A stretch of 64,000 nucleotides of DNA from Haliclystus octoradiatus (Eukaryota > Cnidaria > Staurozoa > Stauromedusae > Haliclystidae), in the NCBI GenBank assembly GCA_916610825.1, contig OU744454.1, positions 15,942,336 through 16,006,335 of the forward strand, written 5' to 3'. The stretch's first letter is position 1. The number at the start of each line of letters is the position of its first letter. Of the stretch, positions 53,301 to 64,000 are shown in pieces. The position numbers were made by a program, and so were the translations under genes. The notes under the pieces are model-generated. The model made no database searches. It was not told where the DNA came from and saw only the letters and a program-made list of their open reading frames with translations.

Positions 53301-56300
53301 GAGGTGGCTGTTATAACATATTTGACTGTAGTGAATAATTTAATAGATGTCTTACTTGCATGGGATTATAATGACCACTATAGACAGGTGGCCGCTGTAT
53401 AGAGGTGACTGTTATAACAGGTTTGACTGTAGCGAATAATTTAATAGATGTCTTACTTCCATGGGATTATAATGACCACTATAGACAGGTGGCCGCTGTA
53501 TAGAGGTGACTGTTATAACAGGTTTGACTGTAGTGAATAATTTAATAGATGTCTCACTTGCATTGGATTATCATGACCACTATAGACAGGTGGCCGCTGT
53601 ATAGAGGTGGCTGTTATAACAGGTTTGACTGTAGTGAATAATTTAATAGATGTCTCACTTGCATTGGATTATCATGACCACTATAGACAGGTGGCCGCTG
53701 TATAGAGGTGGCTGTTATAACAGGTTTGACTGTAGTGAATAATTTAATAGATGTCTTACTTGCATGGGATTATAACAACCACTATAGACAGGTGGCTGCT
53801 GTATAGAGGTGACTGTTATAACAGGTTTGACTGTAGTGAATAATTTAATAGATGTCTTACTTCCATGGGATTATAATGACCACTATAGACAGGTGGCCGC
53901 TGTATAGAGGTGACTGTTATAACAGATTTGACTGTAGTGGATAATTTAATAGATGTCTTACTTGCATGGGATTATAACAACCACTATAGACAGGTGGCTG
54001 CTGTATAGAGGTGACTGTTATAACAGGTTTGACTGTAGTGAATAATTTAATAGATGTCTTACTTGCATGGGATTATAATGACCACTATAGACAGGTGGCC
54101 GCTGTATAGAGGTGACTGTTATAACAGATTTGACTGTAGTGAATAATTTAATAGATGTCTTACTTGCATGGGATTATAACAACCACTATAGACAGGTGGC
54201 TGCTGTATAGAGGTGACTGTTATAACAGGTTTGACTGTAGTGAATAATTTAATAGATGTCTTACTTCCATGGGATTATAATGACCACTATAGACAGGTGG
54301 CCGCTGTATAGAGGTGACTGTTATAACAGATTTGACTGTAGTGAATAATTTAATAGATGTCTTACTTGCATGGGATTATAACAACCACTATAGACAGGTG
54401 GCCGCTGTATAGAGGTGGCTGTTATAACAGATTTGACTGTAGTGAATAATTTAATAGATGTCTTACTTCCATGGGATTATAATGACCACTATAGACAGGT
54501 GGCCGCTGTATAGAGGTGACTGTTATAACAGATTTGACTGTAGTGAATAATTTAATAGATGTCTTACTTGCATGGGATTATAACAACCACTATAGACAGG
54601 TGGCTGCTGTATAGAGGTGACTGTTATAACAGGTTTGACTGTAGTGAATAATTTAATAGATGTCTTACTTCCATGGGATTATAACAACCACTATAGACAG
54701 GTGGCTGCTGTATAGAGGTGACTGTTATAACAGGTTTGACTGTAGTGAATAATTTAATAGATGTCTTACTTCCATGGGATTATAATGACCACTATAGACA
54801 GGTGGCCGCTGTATAGAGGTGACTGTTATAACAGGTTTGACTGTAGTGAATAATTTAATAGATGTCTTACTTGCATGGGATTATAACAACCACTATAGAC
54901 AGGTGGCCGCTGTATAGAGGTGGCTGTTATAACAGATTTGACTGTAGTGAATAATTTAATAGATGTCTTACTTCCATGGGATTATAATGACCACTATAGA
55001 CAGGTGGCCGCTGTATAGAGGTGACTGTTATAACAGATTTGACTGTAGTGAATAATTTAATAGATGTCTTACTTGCATGGGATTATAACAACCACTATAG
55101 ACAGGTGGCTGCTGTATAGAGGTGACTGTTATAACAGGTTTGACTGTAGTGAATAATTTAATAGATGTCTTACTTCCATGGGATTATAACAACCACTATA
55201 GACAGGTGGCTGCTGTATAGAGGTGACTGTTATAACAGATTTGACTGTAGTGAATAATTTAATAGATGTCTTACTTGCATGGGATTATAACAACCACTAT
55301 AGACAGGTGGCTGCTGTATAGAGGTGACTGTTATAACAGGTTTGACTGTAGTGAATAATTTAATAGATGTCTTACTTCCATGGGATTATAACAACCACTA
55401 TAGACAGGTGGCTGCTGTATAGAGGTGACTGTTATAACAGGTTTGACTGTAGTGAATAATTTAATAGATGTCTTACTTCCATGGGATTATAACAACCACT
55501 ATAGACAGGTGGCTGCTGTATAGAGGTGACTGTTATAACAGGTTTGACTGTAGTGAATAATTTAATAGATGTCTTACTTCCATGGGATTATAATGACCAC
55601 TATAGACAGGTGGCCGCTGTATAGAGGTGACTGTTATAACAGGTTTGACTGTAGTGAATAATTTAATAGATGTCTTACTTGCATGGGATTATAACAACCA
55701 CTATAGACAGGTGGCCGCTGTATAGAGGTGGCTGTTATAACAGATTTGACTGTAGTGAATAATTTAATAGATGTCTTACTTGCATGGGATTATAATGACC
55801 ACTATAGACAGGTGGCCGCTGTATAGAGGTGGCTGTTATAACAGATTTGACTGTAGTGAATAATTTAATAGATGTCTTACTTGCATGGGATTATAACAAC
55901 CACTATAGACAGGTGGCTGCTGTATAGAGGTGACTGTTATAACAGGTTTGACTGTAGTGAATAATTTAATAGATGTCTTACTTGCATGGGATTATAATGA
56001 CCACTATAGACAGGTGGCCGCTGTATAGAGGTGACTGTTATAACAGATTTGACTGTAGTGAATAATTTAATAGATGTCTTACTTGCATGGGATTATAACA
56101 ACCACTATAGACAGGTGGCTGCTGTATAGAGGTGACTGTTATAACAGGTTTGACTGTAGTGAATAATTTAATAGATGTCTTACTTCCATGGGATTATAAT
56201 GACCACTATAGACAGGTGGGCGCTGTATAGAGGTGACTGTTATAACAGATTTGACTGTAGTGAATAATTTAATAGATGTCTTACTTGCATGGGATTATAA

Positions 56301-59300
56301 CAACCACTATAGACAGGTGGCCGCTGTATAGAGGTGGCTGTTATAACAGATTTGACTGTAGTGAATAATTTAATAGATGTCTTACTTCCATGGGATTATA
56401 ATGACCACTATAGACAGGTGGCCGCTGTATAGAGGTGACTGTTATAACAGATTTGACTGTAGTGAATAATTTAATAGATGTCTTACTTGCATGGGATTAT
56501 AACAACCACTATAGACAGGTGGCTGCTGTATAGAGGTGACTGTTATAACAGGTTTGACTGTAGTGAATAATTTAATAGATGTCTTACTTCCATGGGATTA
56601 TAACAACCACTATAGACAGGTGGCTGCTGTATAGAGGTGACTGTTATAACAGGTTTGACTGTAGTGAATAATTTAATAGATGTCTTACTTGCATGGGATT
56701 ATAACAACCACTATAGACAGGTGGCTGCTGTATAGAGGTGACTGTTATAACAGGTTTGACTGTAGTGAATAATTTAATAGATGTCTTACTTCCATGGGAT
56801 TGTCAGCTGGCACAAAATTATTGATATAAAGTAAATTAGTCCACCAGTAAGATTTGCAGCTGTCAGACAATGCCTGTTGTGTAAACCAAGTAGGACCTTC
56901 TCCCAATGAAGGATAGATGTACATTGTGAACAAAATTACAAACATGTAGGTAGGAGTCAATCTGAAAATAAATAAGAAGAATTCAAAATATATAAAGTAG
57001 ATTTTTTGTTGAAATTTATTTTGACACATCGTCAACAATTTGACAGCAATACCGTATGTCATTTAATAAAAAAAAAATCCTTTAAAATGATTTTACTAAT
57101 ATAAATTCTCATCATAATACTATCTTAGGCAAAAAGGAAATATACAATTGATGAATAATATGTGACTAATTGGTGCTATTTTTGTAAACTTGAGTGACCA
57201 TGAATTAGTTGCCTATGTCTACAATCCTACATTGTTGAGTTAATAGAAATAGAATATCGATTTGGAAGAAATAGCTCTTTCCATTTCAGTAGTCGCACTT
57301 TTCAATCCAATGAAGATATAGAGTGGGAATCTAAAATCCTTTGATATAAAAACCAAATCATGTAAAAACATTGAAGCTATAAATAAGGATGTGGATAGAG
57401 TCCCAGGAACCGGGTCTTGATTGAAAAAAGCAAGAGTCACGGTAGTCAAATACGCATGCGCAGAACGTTTTTCTGTCTTCAAAATATATAAATAAAACTT
57501 TCAATTTTCTTAAACTTTAAAATTACATTATTTTAGAAGTTGTTAAAAGATATCAAACTCATTTGATAATGACATTGTGGCAAATAGGATACCTTTTGAA
57601 AGCTATTCAACATTTGTGGAAGAATAGTAAATGCTTGACTTAGCAGAGATGAGAACTTATATAAAACCGACGTTGCGTTTATCACGAACGATAACCAACG
57701 GAAACATTCAAGACATTCAACAAGTTAAATATTAAATCCCACATTTTTAGACTGAAATTCTTATACTACCAAAAAACCATTGATCAATCATTTGTAATTG
57801 TTGAATAATTGTTGAACGATGTATGTTACAATGTAGAAATTGAGCAAGATTTGATATCAGTGCCCGCAGTTTCTGGCAAAGGGGCAACGTGCATTTTTTG
57901 ATGTAAGGGTTTTTAATCCTTTCGCAAAGAGTCACCTGAACCAGAAACTTCAAACAGCATTCACTGCTAATGAAAAAGAAAAAAACGTAGTTACAATCAA
58001 CGAGTAATCGAGATAGAGCATGGCTCATTCAGCCCCCTCATCTTCACCCCCTACGGAGGCTACAGCCGCGAAACTGAGTTGTTTGTGTCTGAACTTTCAA
58101 GAAAAATAAGTGAAAAAAAAGGTATTGATCGTGGCATTCTTCTGCACTGGCTGAGAGCTGAAATATCCTTTGATCTTACCCGTTCTGCTGTGCTCTGCAT
58201 TCGTGGTTCAAGATCTATCAAATCAACAGTCGTAGTATACATACGAAACGTCGAGATTTTACATTCAAATGGTCACATCACTGCTTAATTAAATAATGTA
58301 AATACAAAATAATTCCATAAACTATAATTATGATATAGCTGTAAAAGTAAATAAATCACATGACTGTGACGCTTGTAAATATTTAAGAACAAACTGTGTT
58401 TAATTGTGTTATGTTGGACGAACAAACAAACAAGTAATTGTTTTCTGCAAATAACACTAGCCCTAGCTAAAGCAGCGCTGTTTTCACTTCGTTCCACAAA
58501 TAAGAATGTAGGGGACCTTGACGAAAACATCTAAAGTATTCTTCATCTAAAGGTTCTTCATATTCATCGAACGCATATATATATGTATATCATAATATCA
58601 TTATTCTAAATTGATCTTTGTCATTTAATTTTCACGAAAGAATTTTAAATCCCATTACATCGAGAAGCTGTGACAGAAATGAAAATACGATATTGATGTT
58701 TCACGCTTTGACGCTTGGTGTTGTGCGTGTGCTATTTGATTGCCAGGACTTTAGTTTTTTTAAGCAAAGACCCGGTTACAGGGACTATATCCACTTTATA
58801 TAAATAAACGACTCAGAAATTATAAAGGACAAACCTATATGGTAATAGCTGCAATTGATGTTTGTAGTCCACTATCTGTGTTTCCCTTCAATGAGAGAAG
58901 GGAAGAAGGCTGTTCTGAATCCTGGATTGACATTTGTAGGGTCCACAGACTTTTTAAACTTTTTAAAAGGACCACTTAATAGAATATCTGGCAAAAGGTT
59001 AGCTTTCATATTTGTTGACCTACGATCTACAATCTGAATTTAATCTACCCTTCTAGGCTTCTGACTTTTTCAGACCCTCCGACTATGCATGCAAATAAAG
59101 GAATATTGTGAGATGAAATTAGAGCATATATACAATGACGCAGACATACCTGAGGAATCGATGCACGTAATATTGCACCCACGGAAACTTTCCTTTTGCA
59201 GAAATTCTACGCAGTGTCAAAAAGGACACCAACAAACCACTGAAATATAAAATAATTCAAATGTTTTAAATAATCACAAGCAGAGAGACATGAAGGAATG

Positions 59301-62300
59301 TCAATCAAAACAGGTCTTACCTCAGAAAGAAGAAACTATCAACTGAAAATGGTGCATTTGCAACTGGTAAAAACGTAAAACGATAAAGTACATGGAATGC
59401 AAATACCAAATTGTCTGTAACTGTAGAAAAATACAAACTGATTATTAGATATACTACTGACACCGAAGCAATAAAAAAGCGTAACATTTCATAGCATTTC
59501 CACATTTTATTATCATGAACATGGATGTTTTCATGGTTTTCAAAAATTTTAAAGGCTTAAAAGATTTGTGGTTTCACTTTTTTACATTTTCATGACATTT
59601 TCCTGGTTTTGTGTAGGAGGTGAAATTAAATTCATTAGCAAAGTTTTGATAAATATTAAAAACATAAACCAAACAAATTAGTGAAAACTGTTTATGAATT
59701 TTCACAGACATTAGTAACAGTTCACAACACGTCCTTTAACAGCTTTAGTTTTTCATAAACATTTTATTACGAATTTGATTTCACATACTGTAGCCCAGTT
59801 ATTTGAAATTTATAATTTATATTTCCTAAATTAACAAGAGGTATATAAAACAAAGTGTCTATTTGACCGGCAGTCGCAGCCATTATGGATTCCACTGCGT
59901 GTGCGCATATAGTAAATTACATCATTCACTCAATCACATGTTTCACTCATCCCAGGGTTAGGGCTAGAATGTGACCATGCAACAGCCACCCAGTCGAGGG
60001 TAAATTTGTTTCTGTTTCATCAGCTATCGTCATTCCACATAGCTCATTCGGAGTGCGCTCAGATCATGCTGGTTCAATTCCAGGTCGTTCAAAATTTTGA
60101 ATATATTTTCATTATTTAAGTTCCAAAATTTTTATATGTTACTGTATGTTCGTAATACGGCATGCTTTGCTATCCATAATGGCGTTGACTGCCCGTCAAA
60201 TAGTCGTAGCGTATATAAAATGCAGATTCAAGGCCTGAAAAATAGTTTGTATGCAGTTGAACAGAACTTTAATCTCACAGTTTATAATGCAGTGGTTAGG
60301 ACGATGGACCTCAGCAGAGTCTAAGGGTTCAATGCCTTTCAGTTCACTATTGGATGGTGCTACGGTGACCAGTAAACACTTGAAAGTTGTTCACATCGAT
60401 TATGTATTGATAGTGTTTAATTTATGTAATTTTTCATTTAAAATATGTCAACTGGGGTTGAGGCTCATTTATAGGCAGAAAAGAAGTAAAAAACACAACT
60501 GAATGATAAAATCACTACAAACTCACCATATGCATTTGAAGAAATTGCAAACGTATGACCTAGAATCACCCACCACATACTCAAAGTGCGTATACCATTA
60601 ATGCAACCAATTGCACCCATTGGGGCATCTGTGCGTAAGATGGCTGATGCATTCTTTGTTGCAGAAAAGCAAAGAAGGAAATCAAGAGGCCAGTCTATAG
60701 AATCACAAGAGATTTAAATGGTTTGGTATAAATAAATCTTAATTTTTGATGAAGCATTTGATTTCTGAATTCTCACTCAACGTTCGTCGAGAAGGTACTT
60801 CAGTCACCATTGATCCTTTTGCACCAGAGTCATCTACTGTTGAATCAACAATTTCAATATGACTTAACGAGCAATCATTATTATCTTCTTCAACTCCACT
60901 AGATCGTTCTGGTTGGATAGGCTGGCAAGCTTTCTGCCTGAGGACTTTCATAAACCCTTGCGGCAAAATTACATCAACTACAGTTCCAATTAAGGCCAGA
61001 ACGATGAACAAAATACAGATAAACCTAGATGAAATAAACATAAACTCAATTAGGGTGAATGTTTGTTTTCTGGAGTTCTTATTGATAGATATTTATTTAA
61101 TTATTTAATCAAAAGAATACCATTTAAGATTGGATGCGTTTCCAGACGCATTTCCAACCAATAGTTCTCTTCCCCTGCGAAAAACAGTTCAGGAGTTCAT
61201 GAACAATTCATGAACAATTCATGAATGTTAAATGGCTTCGATTTTCCTGAACTGTTCATGAATTGTTCATTGTTCATGAACAGTTCATGAAAGTTTGGGG
61301 CCATTCAACGTTCATGAACTGTTCATGAACTGTTCATGAACTCCTGAACTGTTTTCGCAGGGGTTTCTAGGAATAGGACAAACAACCTTACAAGAAAGGT
61401 CCAAAGCCTTAACAATTACAATACTACAACCTATGTCATATACCAAATGTGCAATATAATGAACAAAACTGATGAAATAATCTAAGAAAACGCATTATTC
61501 TGCGGAATCGATCATGTACACTTGTACAGGTCATGGTTTTCACTGGTGTTCAAGAGACTTTTAGTGAGGGGTGATTAGCTCAGTTGGCAGAGCAACCGAA
61601 CTTCAGATCGTATCATATCTGATCGACTGTGGTTCAAATCCCCCTCAGGTCAACTCAGCCTTGACTTTATCTGAAACATCAAATGAGTACCATCTAAGGA
61701 TGGCGGATGGAATGGTTCAGAAGGAATTGCATTTTGAGTAGCTGCGGCGCATCGTTGCGCATTGACAATCAAGGCCTATCTGCCTGAAGTCTGTTGAAAT
61801 TGATCTGCAGTGTCGCGGCTGAGATCTAAGGAGCGTTTAACATCATTGCTCTTAGCGAAAAGAGCCACTCTTCTAGAAATAGAGGAGTGGTACGGGTGCC
61901 TTCGGTAGGCCGACACCGTCCACATTTTTTAAGAGACTTTTCAACTATAAAGAGCATAAATCTATAATACAACTCATTTTGTCAGCCCTCTTGTTGAATG
62001 CACACATTACAAACAATTTCTATCCCTTAATATAGTTCTCTCTCGATTCATGAGGATAATTTATTATGCAAGTTGAAATTACACTGAAAGGAGAATGTGT
62101 GCCTCTTCTTGAAGAGTGTTAGAGAGTTTATTATTTAGGATAACAATTGACACTACATCATTCATTCATGATCACATTATTAACTTACTGTACTGCAGCC
62201 CAGTCTTGTTAGATAGAAAAGGCAAACAGCCACGTTGCAAAGCTTGCTGTATTATCATCATTAATAGTGCATTTCTCCTTTACTGTTTTCAATTATTTTT

Positions 62301-63200
62301 CCCCATCCTCCTCCCGGTTTCGCAAACACGTTGATAAATATGTGGTAAGCCTTCTGCTTTCTTTTAATTTGTTCCACTGGTTATCAGTGGTGCTAATGGC
62401 TTCATAGAAATGCGCATACTCTGCCAGTGCAATTGCTGCTATGCTCGTTAAACCCACCTACCAGCAAGCATCAATGCCAACGCTCATCTTTAATGAAGAG
62501 TTTAAATTGCTTTTAATAGCTGTTTGTTTGTTTTCATAAAATTAAAATCTAAGGATATTTTTGAAGCCGGATTTGTAACTTGAATGTGAAATTAGGTTTC
62601 AGACAAAATTGGTCATAATTATCAGCTTTAATAAAGGTGAAGTTCCCTAAACATAAACTTATAATGAACTTATAACAAACTGTAGCCTATGTATGCATTT
62701 TTTATTAATTTTAAACTCGTATTCAATTCACATTAAAAAAAGGTGAAGTTCCCTAAACATAAACTTATAATGAACTTATAACAAACTGTAGCCTATGTAT
62801 GCATTTTTTATTAATTTAAACTCGTATTCAATTCACATTAAAAAGTTGTTCCCTAAACATAAACTTATAATGAACTTATAACAAACTGTTTTATGTAGGC
62901 CTATATAGCCTATGTATGCATTTTTTATTAATTTAAACTCGTATTCAATTCACATTAAAAAAGTTGTTCCCTAAACATAAACTTTTAAATGAACTTATAA
63001 CAAACTTCTTTCCCGAGGGGGAGTGATGCTGCGACTGATTCCATGCCATTTATGAAAAGAGGTTACTTCTATTAACGTTACCTACATTGTGATTCCTGTA
63101 CCAGTTGAAATCTCTTTTTTCAGAGGCATACAAACAAATGGCGACCCATAAACTACCTCAAAGGCAATATTGGGTGTGACATACTGTGATAGATTTGTCG
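47397..63200 (-). CDS. nrf-6-like acyltransferase-3 membrane protein, copy B (5' exons beyond window)
   Basis: Twelve exons, read from high to low, matching exons 4-15 of copy A: 63086-63200, 60777-61024, 60527-60694, 59321-59420, 59150-59239, 56790-56961, 50975-51054, 49860-49988, 49233-49362, 48951-49143, 47967-48109, 47397-47510 (TAA). Exons 1-3 (signal peptide and first NRF half) would lie past 64000. All splice sites seen in A are intact, so the gene looks functional. Differences in the protein are few and sit at the 3' end: Pro in SSQIPLHY of A is Ala in B (residue ~671), and Ile in PLMNIEQL of A is Val in B. The R-x10-H motif is intact in exon 6 (60527-60694). Intron 9 carries the expanded 101-bp minisatellite. 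The copy lies tandem and same-strand behind copy A, with ~680 bp between coding regions. Confidence 0.9.
47570..47934. mobile_element. PIF/Harbinger-like MITE (copy B, intron 14)
   Basis: Same element and TTA flanks as 32002-32400, but lacking 34 bp in the right-central part (GCGAGGAGAATTTCTG where A has a longer segment). Confidence 0.75.
50117..50287. mobile_element. Foldback element with hammerhead-like cores (copy B)
   Basis: Duplicate of 34583-34753, with the cores at 50152-50195 (minus) and 50210-50253 (plus). I see no difference between copies in the core motifs. Confidence 0.8.
50385..50712. mobile_element. MITE family M4 (copy B, intron 10)
   Basis: Duplicate of 34851-35178. One substitution lies just outside the left end (CAACAAAG in B, CAACGAAG in A). 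Confidence 0.8.
51113..56800. repeat. 101-bp minisatellite in intron 9 (copy B, ~56 units)
   Basis: Same unit and same edges as 35579-37936. The extra length equals 33 units minus 3 bp; one unit near 51426 reads ATATATGTCTTTGCATGGG and lacks three bases. Blocks of several units recur inside the array (for example the CATTGGATTATCATGACC pair followed by TATAACAACC units), as expected from unequal exchange of multi-unit blocks. Confidence 0.95.
59856..60206. mobile_element. MITE family M4 (copy B, intron 6)
   Basis: Duplicate of 40992-41342 with single-base differences (CCCAGGGTTAGG against CCCAAGGTTAGG; GAATATATTT against GAACATATTT). Confidence 0.75.
61172..61363. mobile_element. M3 foldback element (copy B, intron 4)
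   Basis: Duplicate of 42308-42499; no differences noticed. Confidence 0.85.
61563..61930 (+). mobile_element. tRNA-derived SINE (copy B, intron 4)
   Basis: Duplicate of 42699-43066, with the same AAGAGACTTTT duplication at 61552-61562 and 61931-61941. Confidence 0.9.
62632..63006. repeat. ~110-bp tandem repeat, four units (copy B, intron 4)
   Basis: Duplicate of 43768-44142 with the same unit number and layout, unlike the 101-bp array, which changed size. Confidence 0.9.
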
Positions 63201-64000
63201 CTACGAAGCAATAAATACATGTTATGCTATCGATGAGACTCAAAGGGCAATGTATAGGTGCCATTGAAAATCATAAGTTGAAAGAACCGGATGCATTTGT
63301 TTCATTCCAAATCTATTTTGAAAAGACACAAATCGTAGTACGAGATAAAACTATTCTCAAGATGTTATATTAAATTATAGTTCCTAATCATTATGTGATT
63401 TCATCCTATATTAAGCAAAGTATGTTTTCCTGTAACTATACAGCGTAGTCCTTTAAAAAAGGCTGTGTATGACTTATATAACTTAACTTATAACTGTGTA
63501 TTTCTGATACATTGGTTGGTTCAACAATAAGTACTGAGTGCCTGTCTATCTCTAGAAAGATGGATCTCTTAGAAGGTGTTCAATTCTAGTTCAAGTGGAA
63601 CAATCTGACAGATGAATGGGATGATATTATTACATCAGAAACTAATATTCTATTTAAAGAGAAAATATTGTTTGAACACGCTGGATGTGCAATCAGACAT
63701 GAAAGAGGCTTAAAAATCATGAGCCGCCAGGGAGTGATTTTGGCCTCTCGTGTGTCTCATAGCACCAAAGGTGTTTGTATCAGAGTAGGCTACTTAACAC
63801 AAACAACCGTTTTCTATTCGTTTTATAAAATAAATGAACTGTTTATTTTGACAGTAAAAAGCTTAATATAATGATTGCATGTAAATTATCCTAAATTGAC
63901 GTCATGGTAGAGAATAGAACGAGTGCAGACTATCAATAGAAACACTTATAGGCTAGAGAATGATTAAACTATTCGTAACAGGGTCCTATGCGTTTATACT

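Larger units (their letters stand above)
47317..64000. repeat. Segmental duplication, right copy (B)
   Basis: Counterpart of 31773-45136. The size gain over A is 3330 bp at the minisatellite, less 34 bp in the intron-14 MITE. Near-identity of introns, including all inserted elements (both M4 MITEs, SINE, foldbacks), shows those elements were present before the duplication. Confidence 0.95.

Overview
The window is nuclear DNA of an intron-rich, AT-rich animal. The evidence is GT-AG introns, small phase-consistent exons, AATAAA signals, tRNA-derived SINEs and many short inverted-repeat elements. A nose-resistant-to-fluoxetine-like (nrf-6) acyltransferase family points to an invertebrate. A tunicate or another invertebrate deuterostome would fit, but I cannot fix the taxon from sequence alone. 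All exon coordinates below were worked out by hand from splice sites, reading phase and similarity to remembered families.

Left part (1-28.3 kb). Position 9-2763 (+) is the 3' end of a LEDGF/HDGFL2-like gene with an integrase-binding-type domain. It converges on a complete nine-exon mitochondrial sulfide:quinone oxidoreductase gene (3132-7507, -). That gene is head to head with a 22-exon gene (8072-28296, +) predicted to encode a 772-residue protein. This third gene has an unrecognised Cys/His-containing N-terminus, a divergent protein kinase domain (HMD in place of HRD, DFN in place of DFG) and an unrecognised C-terminus. Its large introns hold most of the dispersed repeats.

Middle (28.3-31.8 kb). 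This is intergenic or uncertain sequence. It has a six-copy ~158-bp tandem array with exon-like content, a few possible orphan exons, and a palindromic pair of NRF1-like GCGCATGCGC boxes.

Right part (31.8-64 kb). Two tandem copies of one minus-strand gene encode an nrf-6-like acyltransferase-3 membrane protein. Copy A is complete (15 exons, 716 residues, 31829-46720). Copy B runs off the window (exons 4-15 present, 47397-63200). Over most of their length the copies look almost identical, apart from a 101-bp minisatellite in intron 9 with about 23 units in A and 56 in B. The coordinate offset between copies changes by 3330 bp across the array, which equals 33 x 101 minus a 3-bp deletion that is visible in one B unit. 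Each unit fuses the 3' half of a dispersed inverted-repeat element to the last bases of exon 9 and its 5' splice site, so the intron carries dozens of copies of its own splice donor.

Other items of note are a repeat family with a hammerhead-ribozyme-like core at three places (two in a foldback), a SINE with perfect 11-bp target-site duplications, a PIF/Harbinger-like MITE with TTA target duplication, and a 151-bp tandem duplication that copied the start of a kinase-gene exon with its acceptor.
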